Positions 24,059 through 35,500 of a DNA stretch of 64,000 nucleotides are shown here, piece after piece; positions within the stretch are counted from its first letter, which is position 1, and each line of letters starts with the position of its first letter. A program made the position numbers and the translations under genes. Origin of the DNA: Ursus arctos. Taxonomy: Eukaryota > Chordata > Mammalia > Carnivora > Ursidae. Below the pieces are notes generated by a model. The model was given only the letters and a program-made list of their open reading frames with translations, did not search any database and had not been told where the DNA came from. The stretch spans positions 19,882,001 through 19,946,000 of the forward strand of contig NW_026622997.1 of the NCBI RefSeq assembly GCF_023065955.2, in the 5' to 3' direction.

Positions 24059-24159
24059 AAAAGGAAAACATATAGCTTGTCCATTTTGTAGAAGGGGAAA
24101 CTCGTGACTCATCCTTTTGGTTACAGGCTTGGGCTTAATGTCCACTTAGTCTCAGTTTG

Positions 24160-24268
24160 ACCCTCTTGGACTGTGGGCTCCCGGCCACAAAGTGAGAGCC
24201 TCGTCATAGAAGGCCAGCTAGTGCTCCCACCAGCTGCAACAAATGTTGAAGGAATGAATGAATAAATG
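24160..24268 (+). repeat. LINE-2 3' end fragment
   Basis: TGGACTGTGGGCTCCCGG and AAATGTTGAAGGAATGAATGAA match the usual L2 3' tail (ACTGTAAGCTCC and TGTTGAATGAATGAA). Confidence 0.5.
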
Positions 24269-24377
24269 TGAACCAGCGGTGAGAGAATAAAGGGATGTGT
24301 GAAACTGACAAGTCCATTCCAGGACTCACTTGGCGATCTTGGTCTTACGTAAACAGTGCCTCTTAATCACAATTTCT

Positions 24378-24392
24378 TTCTTTCCTTCTTTT

Positions 24393-24442
<50 letters not shown>

Positions 24443-24453
24443 TTTCTTTCTTT

Positions 24454-24501
<48 letters not shown>

Positions 24502-24503
24502 TC
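24378..24503. repeat. (CTTT)n tract, left of SINE
   Basis: About 125 bases of near-pure CTTT repeats with a few C and T interruptions. On the minus strand this is a (AAAG)n run continuous with the adjacent SINE tail. Confidence 0.96.
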
Positions 24504-24504
24504 A

Positions 24505-24691
24505 AGATTTTATTTATTTATTTGACAGAGATAGAGACAGCCAGCGAGAGAGGTAACACAAATAGGGGGAGTGGGAGAGGAAGAAGCAGGCTCCTAGCAG
24601 AAGAGCCTGATGTGGGGCTCGATCCCAGAACGCCGGGATCACGCCCTGAGCCAAAGGCAGACGCCCAACTGCTGTGCCACCCAGGCGCCCC
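24505..24691 (-). repeat. Carnivore SINE (SINEC), young arctoid-like type, between CTTT tracts
   Basis: It starts with the reverse tail AGATTTTATTTATTTATTTGAC and continues through AGAGAGGTAACACAA and AAGAAGCAGGCTCCTAGCAG. It ends with CAACTGCTGTGCCACCCAGGCGCCCC. The TGGCACAGC head and the AGGGCGTGATCCCGG box (seen reversed as GGGATCACGCCCTGAG) mark the younger subtype. Confidence 0.96.
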
Positions 24692-24722
<31 letters not shown>

Positions 24723-24784
24723 CTTTCTTTCTTTCTCTCTCTCTTTCTCTTTCTTTCTTTGCTTCTTTCCTTCCTTTCTTTTTT
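24692..24784. repeat. (CTTT)n/(CT)n tract, right of SINE
   Basis: About 90 bases of CTTT with CT interruptions, on the head side of the SINE. A SINE tail cannot create this by itself. Confidence 0.95.
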
Positions 24785-24789
24785 TTTAA

Positions 24790-26329
24790 AATCCATGGGA
24801 CGTGACATGTTGGTGTCTGCAGCAAAAGCCTGTGTGTGTCAAGGGGGTCTGGGCCGCCTCACTGACACCGCAGCCCTCCTGATTTCTACGAGCCACTGAA
24901 CTCAGTCTGAAGCCAAGACTTCGTCGGGGAGGGTGTTAAAGAGGTGGTTACTTGGGCAAACCTGACGTTCCTATTTGCATTCTAAAAGTGAGACACACTC
25001 TCAAAGTCAGAAACGAAGGGAAATTAAACACTGCTCCAGTTTGAGGTGTTGTTTCTTTTTTTAATGAAATGTTGATTGTTTATAGAAGAGATGCTTAATT
25101 TAAGGGATAAAAGTTGAACTGCTTTCCGTAGCCTAAAGGAGCTAATTAAAATGTGACCAGGCAGAGATTACGTACTCGGAGGTGTCCCACAGGCCCGAGA
25201 TTCCCACGGCACCGACGGTCTCACTACCGGCTAACACTTATACTAGGTGTCAGATACTTGATATAGAAATGATTTCTACCCTTCTCCCTCTCTCGCTGTT
25301 CAGGGAATCCTGGTCAAATGCCGAGGCTGACCGTGCACTAAACGAGGTGGCGAGACACCTCTAACCCGCTGAGCTGTCAGAGGGTGAGGTCACAGCGCTT
25401 ATCGGTCCCTGTGAAAACCCATCCAGCCCATTTTGGTATGATCCCTGCAGTTCCTAAGCCCTAGCCCTCACTCTCTCCGCTCAGAATTCACTTTAAGCTA
25501 TTATAAGGAAGCCAAAGATAAAACAGCTTCTGCATAATGAAACACTAATCCCCGGAGTGTGACGCCCACGACACAAATGAACGCTAGACGGAAGATAACC
25601 AAATGTCTAGACTTATTCAAAACCCATTTCTCCCAGCTCAAACTTGCACTCACAGCCGCATCAGCTTATAAACCATAAACCGGTTTAAAAACACACCACG
25701 GAACCACGACGACAAAGACCTAAACCCAGCAGAACCTCTTCACTTGGGTCTCTGGGTTTGTGTTAGTTTGTGCCGTCTATCCCCAAAACAGTCATGCTTT
25801 CTCAAGCCGATGCCAGCTGCCTGAAAATAATACACAGTTTGAAGCCTCTGGAAGTGAGGATGACCTTTGCCTTTGCTTTTTATAAATATACTGGTAGACT
25901 GGAATATTTCCTAATGAGTCCATGTTTCTGGTTCTTGAAAATTAAGTTAGTAAGACTGCACCATTTAAAGGATCTGTGGATTTGTGTTCAGCACAATGGA
26001 CTGAAAGTCTGGCTCTCTGGATTCTAGAATGATAACGTCAGCTATAATTGGCAGAGTATGTTATAAAGCAGGCATGACACCAGGAGCCCAGAACATGACC
26101 TCTCTGAGGTACCCATTTTCCCACCTGTGATACCAAATTACCTTATGCCTTGGTTTCTCCAACAGAAATAAGAATTTTAAAACAGGAAGGCTTAAATAAA
26201 ATAAAAAGATGGCCAACTAATTAATATTAAGCAGTGAGACCACAGTTACTATATGCATATATAATTCTGATGTAGGTAGTTCCTTTTTCTTTTATGTCTT
26301 TGTCAAGGTACCTCTTAAAACATGATTTC
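24790..26329. other. Unique sequence, nothing recognised
   Basis: No repeat or coding feature is supported. Frames are at most 85 codons apart from the one running through the CTTT tracts. Confidence 0.4.
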
Positions 26330-26330
26330 T

Positions 26331-26496
26331 TTTTTTAAATAGATTTTATTTATTAATTTGAGAGAGAGAGAGAGAGCTTGGGGGGGGGGGGCAGGGCAGA
26401 GGGAGAGGGAGAAGCAGACTCCCCGCTGAGCAGGGAGCCCAGCGCAGGGCTAGATCCCAGGACCCTGAGATCATGACCTGAGCCGAAGGCAGACGC
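26331..26496 (-). repeat. Carnivore SINE (SINEC), head-truncated
   Basis: The reverse tail (AGATTTTATTTATTAATTTGAG) is followed by a GA-rich tract, a 13-base G run, GAAGCAGACTCCCCGCTGAG and CTGAGATCATGACCTGAGCC. It stops at AGGCAGACGCC, so about 35 bases of the tRNA-like head are missing. Confidence 0.94.
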
Positions 26497-27439
26497 CTTT
26501 TCTAATAGAAGTAAAAATGGAATTTGAATTCCAAAAACCACCCTGGCAGAAGTTAGATATTGCTATGCAGGGCCATACTCGTTTGGAATGTACTGATTCA
26601 GGTAGGGGTTTCCTTTAACATTTATGTTTCGTTATGCAACTGAAAGAGGGACCCATGAGTGAGTCTTGCCCGGGTCCTGAGTCCCCTACTCCAGCTTTGG
26701 GAAAGAGCTGGGCCCCCACATGTAACAACTTTAACTTACCTTTGCCTGTTTAATAAAGATGAAGTAAGTTGAATAACGTTTTTCTGAATGGGAAAAAAAC
26801 CTCAGTTATCGCCCCAAGAAATGTTCAAACCTTATCTGTTCTACCATTATCTAGGGCTTTCCTGCTCCAATTGTGGAACAAAATGGATTCTGAGAGGCCC
26901 TTTCCCTCTAATCTCTTCCAGAAGCAAGAGTTCTCTCAAGGCAGGACAAAGAACAAGGGGAAATTCTGAATCATTTTTCCCCTTCCCTTAAGTGAGTGAG
27001 GAGAATTATGCACGGTGAGGGGAAATAGCACAGAAGTCAATGATGTAAACAGGATGGTAGGAAAAAATGTTTAAATTCTCCAAAAGAAGCAACATCAGGC
27101 TTTCTTGGTCATCCATTTGGCCCACAACGAACGGTCATTATCTAGTTTCTGTAGAGTAGTGTTTATGGATTGGGGGGAAAATGTTTATCAATAATTTATA
27201 TGGCTGTGACTACCTGAAGTGACACAACGAATTTTCTTAGAAGGAGCCCATAATTGAGGTTGAATTAGGGTAAAATAACTTCCACCTAAAATAATCTAAA
27301 TTCGAGAGCTCTTACTGGCCCAGTAACTAATACTGCATTGCACACCTATTTTCTTTTGTCCCCTCTATCTGTGTGGCCTTTAATAGACAGAGCTTTTGCT
27401 ATAACCATGGAGCATTCAACAGAGCAAAGTGTAAAACAG
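26497..27439. other. Unique sequence, nothing recognised
   Basis: No repeat, RNA or coding signal is seen. Confidence 0.4.
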
Positions 27440-27560
27440 AAGAATAATGGCCACCTTCTAGGATTGTTGTGGGGATTTAATGAAACAATGCACAAAAAGC
27501 ACTTAGGTAGGGCCTGGTACATATTAAGGATTCCATAAATGCCAACTATAGTTATTACTC
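27440..27560 (+). repeat. MIR SINE, 3' half
   Basis: AGGATTGTTGTGGGGATTTAATGAAACAATGCAC, then AAGCACTTAGGTAGGGCCTGG and ACATATTAAGGATTCCATAAATG, match the MIR 3' half in sense orientation. Confidence 0.75.
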
Positions 27561-27689
27561 CTCTCAATATATCGAATTCTATTTACTAGAGAGATGTTTT
27601 CTAAAGAGATCTCACCCTACATTTTAAAATAATCTCACTACGTACACTATCTCAGACCCCTCTGAATCCCATCCTGTTTTCAACCTGTT

Positions 27690-27903
27690 TCTTTCACGGT
27701 TCCTATCTCTTTCTCCTTATGTGATAGCCTTGTGTGGACCTGTCTGAATTCCTTCAGGAGACCTTCAGTGTTTGGAAAGCAGAAACCCTATTTCATTTAT
27801 CATTGTATACGCCGCAGAATGTGGCTTAGCACCTTACATAGCCCAGACTTTTAGCAAGTATTTATTGAGTAAACAAATGAAAACGTGAGTGAATAAATAA
27901 ATA
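27690..27903 (+). repeat. LINE-2 3' end
   Basis: AGAAACCCTATTTCATTTATC, TTGTATACGCCGCAGAATGTGG and AAGTATTTATTGAGTAAACAAATG follow the L2 3' UTR order, ending in a GAATAAATAAAT tail. Confidence 0.6.
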
Positions 27904-28774
27904 TACAATGGAATAAATCCGGGGACCCAATAGTCACCAACCCCACCAATATTTTAATCTTTTTGTCAGCTTCTCCTAACATGAACACCTAATGCTCTTT
28001 CCACAAGCCCGAAACTGTTAATTCTCGAGAATATACTTTTTTTTTTTTTTTAAAACAGGTTGACTGTTCAAAGGAAAACATCCATCTTGTCTTGATTGAC
28101 TTGATACTAGTACTAGTGGTCCCATCCCCGGTTTGGTTCACAGATAATATATCTGGGACTTTTGGAAGGCTTTTGTCATGAAGGCAAGACACACATCAAT
28201 CTTTTCTAAGTCAGAGTTCTTAAGAGAAATCAGAATGAGAAAGCATTTGATTATAGGTCTACTTTAACAAAAAAAGGGAGTGACACATTTTTTTTTATGG
28301 CCTTCCCTGCTTTTCAGTTTATGAATACTACATCTAGCTACCGAACAATTGATGCCATTTGGGTTCAAAGAACAAACCCATGCCTCTGCCCCTCAGAAGG
28401 CTAATCATATGTTATCAACAGCTCACACTTAAAGGGTATTACCACTCCATACAATAGTACTCTGTGCACTGAGATCTAAGCCAAGTAAATAAGTATATGC
28501 GTCACAGAATAATACAGTCAAACTCTATACGTTATTGAACAGTGCACCGGCAATGGTGATCAATTCAAGTCAAATGATATTCAGGAACAATTTATATAAA
28601 TGCGTACTTTTTGACAATTTACAGGCTGTTCTACAAGGGCAGGACTACATTAAATCTAACATGGAATAATGATTTGCAGCCACCGGTTGGGAACTTCTAA
28701 ATGTTAGCTTGTTATCAAGAAGAGACAAATCTGAGCAAAAGGGGACATCTATGTTTAACATTTGATTCTCCAGT
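27904..28774. other. Unique AT-rich sequence
   Basis: It contains a poly-T run near 28.04 kb and no recognised family. Confidence 0.4.
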
Positions 28775-28933
28775 TTTCCACCTGCCACTACCCTAATTCA
28801 TCCTTTAAGACATGATTTAGAAATCAACTTCTCAGAAGTCCTCCATGTTCATTCCATCTTTAACCTCAGGGCTCTTGAGGTTAAAAACTAGGTGAATGAA
28901 TGAATGAATGAATGAACGAACGAATGAGTGAAT
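28775..28933 (+). repeat. LINE-2 fragment with (GAAT)n array
   Basis: CAACTTCTCAGAAGTCCTCC resembles the L2 block about CTCAGAGAGGCCTTCC. The region ends in about ten GAAT units, some mutated to GAAC or GAGT (28892-28933). Confidence 0.5.
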
Positions 28934-29030
28934 GAGAAGATGGAGAAGTGAGCTAGGGTGATTAATGGAAGCATTAGCTGAATCACTCTAGTTCAGCAAA
29001 AGATCCAGAAGTGAACACTGTAATGAAGCT

Positions 29031-29095
29031 ATGAAAAGATATCTGGCACATAATAAGTGCTTAAAAATGTTCAGGAATGAAAGAATTAATGAACA
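29031..29095 (+). repeat. LINE-2/MIR-like tail
   Basis: TATCTGGCACATAATAAGTGC followed by TTAAAAATGTTCAGGAATGAA is the common GCCTGGCACATAGTAAGTGC tail motif. Confidence 0.5.
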
Positions 29096-29099
29096 ATTC

Positions 29100-29739
29100 T
29101 TCCTGTTCAACTGTTTACATCTAGAAGATGTAATTTCCCAAATTATTTTCATTGTCAAAGTAGATATTGTTCCTTTGTGCTTTTATTTGCTTCCTCTAAA
29201 CTATGAATCCCTGGTTCCTTGTAAAAAGTTTTTGTATCTGTACAGAAGTGGAATTCTTTTTGGCCATACTAAGTGGTGCGTCTTTCCTTAGGCCCATTAG
29301 CCACCCCCTCCCGCTCCCTTCCTCCCAGCAGAGCACAGGGGCTTTCAGAAATGCTTGGCCTTTGGAATAAAGTAGAACGTGCAGAAATCCGTTTGGTACA
29401 TAACACGACATAAGTCAAATCGAAGAAGAAACAGAAGCGTGGGTCCCTCATGAGATTTGGACAGTTTTAACACGCAATACTCGGAATAAAATTGTAGGTA
29501 CTAATGATAATGATTTTGCAGAAATGATGAGACAAATTTCCATTGGTTCCTTAGATAGAGAGAATTAGCTTGATGCAGACATAAATCACGGTGTGGGGTT
29601 TGGCCCACTTGGTCTTCTTTCAGGACATTTGGGGGGATGGAATTTACCATACGTCATCCATGGGGGAACCTCTTGCTTGTCCCCAGCCTGGGACTTTATC
29701 CTTGATATGCCCACAGAAGCTTCACTGATCCAGCTTCTC
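29100..29739. other. Unique sequence, nothing recognised
   Basis: Two overlapping minus-strand frames (71 and 60 codons) are not recognisable. Confidence 0.4.
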
Positions 29740-29940
29740 AACTGACTGGCTGTGATTTTGAGTTAATGTCACTTCCCACCCTAAGTCCCCACTTCCTTTT
29801 CTATTGAATGAGGATAAGAGTAAGTATACCTTACCATCGTCGTGAGATTTTGGGGAACTGGTGCATGTAGCTATTTTATCGTAGTGCTTGGCACATAGTA
29901 ATGTGTCAATAAATGTTATCTAATATAATTATTATTGTTG
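29740..29940 (+). repeat. MIR SINE
   Basis: TTGAATGAGGATAAGAGTAAG, ATCGTCGTGAGATTTTGGGG and TGCTTGGCACATAGTAATGTGTCAATAAATG match the MIR core and 3' half in sense. It ends in an ATTATTATTGTTG tract. Confidence 0.75.
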
Positions 29941-30224
29941 TAATTCATAACCAAGCCTATTCTTGTGATAGTTTGCTTACTATCTACTCGTTTGCCCTGT
30001 AATTACCCAATTTTTGTAAGTGTATTTTATATTTTTAAAAATTACATTTAGAATGAATGGTTTAAAATGTCCAAATGGCTCACCATAAAAAGGGCTACTC
30101 TCCTCCCTTGCTGGGGGCCATGCTGTGCACAGAAGCCGGCCTGGGCCTCCGTGGGGTCATTCTCAGAAGGCGTGAGGCCCAGGCCAGACCACATTCTATA
30201 ACTTCCTTAGAAGAAATAAGCAAG

Positions 30225-30435
30225 GGGCACCTGGGTGGCTCAGTCGGTTAAGCGTCTGCCTTCGGCTCAGGTCATGATCCCGGGGTTCTGGGATCGAGTC
30301 CCGCATCGGGCTCCCTGCTCAGCAGAGAGTCTGCTTCTCCCTCTCCCTCTGCCACTCCCCCTGCTTGGGCTCTCTCTCTGTATCAAATAAATAAACAATC
30401 TTAAAAAAGAGGAAGAAGAAGAAGAAGAAGAAATA
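30225..30435 (+). repeat. Carnivore SINE (SINEC)
   Basis: The full-length order is GGGGCACCTGGGTGGCTCAG, TTAAGCGTCTGCCTTCGGC, TTCTGGGATCGAGTCCCGC, the CTGCTTCTCCCTCTCCC middle and AATAAATAAACAATC. The tail then becomes a (GAA)n run of about six units. AAGAAATAA lies before (30211-30219) and after the copy. Confidence 0.96.
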
Positions 30436-30436
30436 A

Positions 30437-31213
30437 TAATCAGCAATCCAAGTCTGCCACTGAGGTCCGAGGAGCACGCGAGGTGAGGATGGGGGCGGGA
30501 AACGGAGCCGGTGACACAGTGGATCTCAGGGCTTCCCGCCAGCAGCTGGCAAAGTCCACGTCTCTCCTCCGATCCACCCCCACTCCCCACAGAGGGCAGT
30601 GGCCGCGTGTGGGGGGGTGCCCGACACGTAACAGTGACTGTCCATCCTATTATCTGCAGAGCTCTGAAAGGGTGAGCCCTCATTCTTTGGCCTCGTTGGC
30701 CATGACTGGAAGGCCTTTAGTTCTGATGCAGAGAGATGTAAGGCCCAAGGATGATTCGGGGGGGTAAAAAGTTTTTATACAACATACATACACACACTTC
30801 ATCGCTGCCTGGGAGCATATAGCCCACAAATATTCTGCTGCAACGGAAATGCATGCTGACAATGATAGAAAGTCACACGTTAATGCAAATTATGGAAATC
30901 CTCACGAAATAACTTGAATCAGAAGGAAATTACAACAGCACCCAATGTTCCCCATAAACACTGAGTTGGAGTGTCCTCCCGCTGAAGTTTACTTCTGTGG
31001 TCTGAAGGCGGTATGACTCTCAAGGTCCCTGGGGACCTTCAAACAAATGAGCTATCTTGTGAGACAGTCCCAGCATGCCAACTTCCTAAATAAATATTAA
31101 AATGTGTTTACTCTTTGTATCACTTAAGAGGTTGAGGATTGGGCAGGGGGAATGGTTCCAAACATGTGTAGGTTTTTATTTAACAACAGCTCAGCTATTA
31201 GACAATATAGGGT
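30437..31213. other. Unique sequence
   Basis: No feature is supported. The 138-codon minus-strand frame overlapping this region runs through the SINE. Confidence 0.4.
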
Positions 31214-31556
31214 CCAGTTGATGCTTGAACAATGCAGGGGGATTAGGGGCCCAAAACACCACCCCACCCCACAGTTGGAAATCCACATGTAACTTTGACT
31301 GCCCCAAACCTTAACTACTAATAGCCTTTGGTTGACCAGAAGCCTAACATAAATAGTCAATGAACACATGTTTCATATGCTCCATGTATTACAGACTGTA
31401 TTCTCCCAGTTAAGTAAGCTACAGAAAAGGAAATGTTATTGAGAACATCATAAGGAAAATACATTTACAGGGCTGCGCTGTATTTATTGAAGAAAAGCCA
31501 CGTATAAGCGGACCCACGCAGTTCAAACCCGTGTTGTTCAAGGGTCAACTGTATCA
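31214..31556 (-). repeat. MER2 (Tigger-type mariner) non-autonomous DNA transposon, near full length
   Basis: Both terminal inverted repeats are visible: CAGTTGATGCTTGAACAATG on the left and TTGTTCAAGGGTCAACTG on the right. Internal blocks CTTAACTACTAATAGCC, TAAGTAAGCTACAGAAAAGG, TGTATTTATTGAAGAAAAG and CGCAGTTCAAACCCGTG occur in the order of reversed MER2. The length of about 343 matches the family's 345 as I recall it. There is no transposase, as expected. Confidence 0.9.
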
Positions 31557-31559
31557 GGA

Positions 31560-33790
31560 AGACCGTCCTAGAAACTATGCCGGTGCTCTGAGTAGTCCAC
31601 ACAGCGTGCACATGGACAGACTTCCATAAATGATCTTGCTACTCTGCCCCAAAGGGATAAAACTCAGATGCAAACAAACCACGTTTAGTCGTACCCTGGA
31701 GCTGACTCATTTGTATTCACCGTGACGAGTCCTTACTCTCAGACTTGAAGTAATTATTAGAAAGTGAGAAAACAGACATTACTTTTGGGAAGCTGGGACA
31801 TGGCTTTATATTCAAAGTTGCCACGAGACAGAATGACCCATAAAAAGAACTTGGAAGGCTATTACCTTGCAACAGAGCATATAAAATCCAACAGTTAAGA
31901 CTGCGCCCCTCTCGTGTGTATTTTGATTAAAGATTTAAACTGCTAAGAGACAAAACGGAAAACACATACATAATCCATCTGATTTTGCATAATTTCTCGT
32001 TAGTCGCACAGCTGATTGTCGCCCCGTCTGACCCTGATTTACATGTGATGTGTGCACACTGCCTGGCTCGTGGCAAAAAAAACCCCAACCTTCGCTGGGT
32101 ACTAGGATTCCTTTTGCATGCACACGTGAAACCAGAAGGTTCATGCAGCTGGAATTCAGTAGAAGCACATTAGGACTGGGGACAACTTGGTATCTATTTC
32201 TCAAGTTCATCCAATTCGAGCTGCCAGGGGAGCGTGAGCTTTTTTGTTGTCGTTTCTGGGTCCCTGTTTTAGGTTCGTCTCTAATACGGTGGGACAGGAC
32301 ATCAGTTCTCATGCCCTTACGGGTGAGACTGTCCGTATGAAAACGAACCCAGCACCTCTCACCCTCATATCATTCAGTGGTGTCCTTTTAACAGCAGCAA
32401 GAGCAGAGCAGGAAAAAAAGCAGCAAAATCACTTCATTTGCCTGCCCCTCCTGGGATAAACAAGGACTAAAATATGTAAATTTTAAATACTAGATTAATA
32501 CAACTCGGAGATGAGGCGATGGAAAGCGGTGTAAAAATGCTCAGACTTCTTGGGTTTTGAGTCTTTCCTTTTCCCCTGAATGGGCATTTTTCAAAAAGTA
32601 TTTTGAACAGAAAAAAAAAAACCTGTAGAGTTAAACACTGGGCGGCATGCCCCCTAAACGTACAGGTTACCGTATTACGTTATAAGGCGACACACAGTCC
32701 CAAGGGTGAAGGCAAGGGCAGACACACACACGTGGGGGGAGGGGGAGTGCGTACACGTTCCTGCAGACCAAGCAGTGAGTAATCAGGACAAGCGCAACGA
32801 TGACAAATTAAAATCAGCCACAGTCAAGTCCCAAACTGATGGTTTTCTATGGAGATAAATAGGGTAAACAACGCAGTTTGGCCAACATTGACCTTTAAGC
32901 CCATTTCGTGGCCACTGTGCATGTATTTCTTCTAATATTCTAATCTCGGCACCTGTTGCAAAGCTGTGCTTAAAGAGGATATCCATCTTCTGAAGTACAT
33001 AACAGTTGGGTTGTTTTTTTTTTGCCTCGGTATGCAAAAAAGAATGGCAAAATCATATTCCTATTCATTCCAAGTTGGAGCAGAACTGCTTCTGGTTGTT
33101 GCCAACGGTTATCCTTAGAGAGGGCCACACGTTCTGAGGTTTCGGAGACAGGGGGTAGACTCCGCGTCGAGAAATATCAGACACTCGAGTCCTCTGGCAA
33201 CACACGGAGCGGCTGTGTCTGCCAACGCAGAGGCTTCGGGGGGCTCCCGGTGCGGGTGAATGGGAGGGAGCCCTTCGTAGTAAGCGTGGCCACGTGATGT
33301 TCCTTACACCAAAGCATGGCTCACAATTTGTCTTTGACACCTGCTGTCACAGTGTAGCTCCTACTATGTGCTCTCTTCTCCTGGTCCCTTCGAGACCCTA
33401 CCAGAAATGATTGGAGGCTCTAAGAGAGCTCTAGCTGCATTTAGCGACATTCTTACTCTTTGACTTGCAAAAAGCTCCCCGTGTCTTGGAGAGACGCCTG
33501 ACAAAGCAGATTTCTGAGTCTCTGTAACCCTGGCAAGACAGCATCAGTGAATCCTCTTCCCACCTCTACAGTGAACGCTCGCTAACAACCCAAGGGAGAA
33601 GCAACAGTAAGAGGTCCCGCCAGTCGTCAGGTCAATCAAAGATGGAATCCACCCAGCCAGGCACGCTTTCATCCTTCATCATAAAGACCCAGTGGTGAAT
33701 CCTTTCCCTCTAGGACAGCCTCCTCAGCTGGGAAAACGCTACCCAAAATGAACACACAGCAATGGTGGTTGTTGGGGGGGTGGGGGGGAT
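31560..33790. other. Unique sequence, nothing recognised
   Basis: About 2.2 kb lacks transposons I can name. Frames of 125 codons on the minus strand and 96 on the plus strand overlap and look random. Confidence 0.4.
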
Positions 33791-33794
33791 TCAA

Positions 33795-33866
33795 TCAACA
33801 AGTTAGGTACCTTAAAGTTAAACAATGCTATGTGTCAGTGATATCTCAATAAAAATGTCATATGAT
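33795..33866 (+). mobile_element. LINE-1 3' terminal fragment
   Basis: TTAAACAATGCTATGTGTCAG followed by GATATCTCAATAAAAATG matches a typical L1M 3' end (ACAATGTTATATGTCAATTATATCTCAATAAAA). Only the terminus is present. Confidence 0.6.
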
Positions 33867-33919
33867 ATTTGATCTGATTCAGGCAATGAACTTTGGAGAG
33901 GGAACTCTAAAATTCATTT

Positions 33920-34094
33920 TTTAAAAGATTTTATTTATTTATTTGACAGAAAGAGCACAAGCAGGAGGAGCTGGAAAGGGAGAAGCAGGCTCTCCTCTGA
34001 ACAGGGAGCCCAACGCGGGACTCGATTCCCGGACCCCAGGATCGTGACCTGAACTGAAGGCAGATGCTTAACTGACTGAGCCACCCAGGTGCCC
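33920..34094 (-). repeat. Carnivore SINE (SINEC)
   Basis: It runs from the reverse tail (AGATTTTATTTATTTATTTGAC) to the head (TGACTGAGCCACCCAGGTGCCC). The 17-base target duplications are CTCTAAAATTCATTTTT (33905-33921) and CTCTAAAATACATTTTT (34095-34111), with one mismatch. Confidence 0.97.
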
Positions 34095-34111
34095 CTCTAA
34101 AATACATTTTT

Positions 34112-35144
34112 GATGAAGGGACAATTGGGCTGGGGGCAGGGGAGAAGCCTTACAATCACACACCGATCTCTGATGATATTTCATTTAACCGACAAGTCTG
34201 AAATGAAATGCCACCTCTGATGTGTTTGTTCTGTTCGAGTATGATCTCAACAGTCCTGAAAGCAGGCGGCGAGCTCTGCCTAGAACTCAGGTGTTCTGAC
34301 TTTCCGTTTCCTTTGTGATTGTTGCCGCCAGTGTAAATGCTCCCACAAGCCAAATCAGAGCTGCGGGGTCAAATGACGGCAGGCAAAGAAGCACACGAGC
34401 ACGTGCGTGCAAGAGTGTGGGTGCGGGCTGCACACACAATCGTTCGTCCCTCTGGAACCACCCACACAGCTCCTCCGGATAATCACAGGAGGACTTTCAG
34501 CCTTGTTGGCAGCCTGACCTCACAGACCGCACCTCTCTATTGGGCCCAGGCTGCACCGGCAAACCTTGGCTATTTAATATCTGTATCAAGTGGACTCGCC
34601 TCCAGGCTTTGCCCAGTGTTCCAGGCACAGGGACATAGCAGTTCATGCCCCACCACAAACTGGCCATTTCCTGGAGAATGAACTGGAATTCTCCATGCTG
34701 TCCTTACCTACCCTTCCAGTGGGAATGGTGGTTAGAGGAATGTCCAGGGAAGCCTCTGGAAGATCATAGCTTTGTGAAACAGAATCAGCTGGGATCTCTG
34801 AATGGATCATGGGGTCGAGGAGAAGAGAGATGTGTTCTAGAGGTAATGGGAGTGGGGGTGTTCCACAACTCTCTTAAGGAGCCATTCAGAACCTTCCAGA
34901 AGATTCAGAGCAGCTCCAGCCTGGCTGGAAGCAGCCCCAACCCCTGGTGGTGCGTCTCCTCTGAGGACCTCCTGGGACCATGTGATGGTCTGGGTTGGTG
35001 GCTCTCTACTTCACGGGGCACCCAGGGCCTTCTATGAACGCGGATTTCCATATGCTTTTGCAGACTCCCATAATGTGCCCATTACATATAAAAGTAATCA
35101 ACCAAAAGCAGAACAATGTCCTCGCTATTGCCTTTCTTCTGTCT
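34112..35144. other. Unique sequence
   Basis: Overlapping plus-strand frames of 114 and 130 codons (34337-34681 and 34645-35037) abut in different phases. They have no recognised domain. No other signal was found. Confidence 0.4.
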
Positions 35145-35155
35145 AAAATGCCACA

Positions 35156-35284
35156 GGGGCGCCTGGGTAGCTCCGCTGCTTACCGGTCAGACTCTTGATC
35201 TCAGCTCAGGTCTTGATCTCAGGGTTGTGAGTTCAAGCTCTGCAGCTGGGCTCCTACTTAAAAAAATATAAAATAAAAATAAAT
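35156..35284 (+). repeat. Carnivore SINE (SINEC), short older type, first of a nested pair
   Basis: GGGGCGCCTGGGTAGCTCCG, GACTCTTGATCTCAGCTCAGG, GTTGTGAGTTCAAGCTCTG and a TACTTAAAAAAATATAAAATAAAA tail. The left target duplication AAAATGCCACA lies at 35145-35155. Its partner is found only after the next SINE. Confidence 0.95.
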
Positions 35285-35285
35285 A

Positions 35286-35500
35286 GGGGCTCCTGGGTGG
35301 CTCAATTGGTTAAGCATCTGCCTTGGGCTCAGGTCATGATCCCAGGGTCCTGGGATCGAGCCCCTTGTTGGGCTCCCTGCTCAGCAGGGGGGCGGGGGGG
35401 CTGCTTCTCTCTCCCTCTGCCTGCAGCTCCCCTTGCTAGTGTTCTCTCCCTCTCTCTGTGTGTCAAATAAACAAATAAAATCTTGAAAATAAATTAATAA
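35286..35500 (+). repeat. Carnivore SINE (SINEC), inserted in the tail of the preceding SINE
   Basis: GGGGCTCCTGGGTGGCTCAA, TTAAGCATCTGCCTTGGGC, GGTCCTGGGATCGAGCCCC, a G-rich insertion, the CTGCTTCTCTCTCCCTCTGCC middle and CAAATAAACAAATAAAATC. It ends in an A-rich tail followed by AAAATGCTACA, which pairs with the left repeat of the first SINE. Confidence 0.95.

Noticed and set aside
24330..24899. 189-codon open frame
   Set aside because: It is translated from the two CTTT tracts and the reverse SINE, so it is low-complexity Phe/Leu/Ser sequence and not a gene.
28892..28933. Regular short repeats resembling a CRISPR array
   Set aside because: These are GAAT tetranucleotide units with no spacers, forming the tail of an L2.
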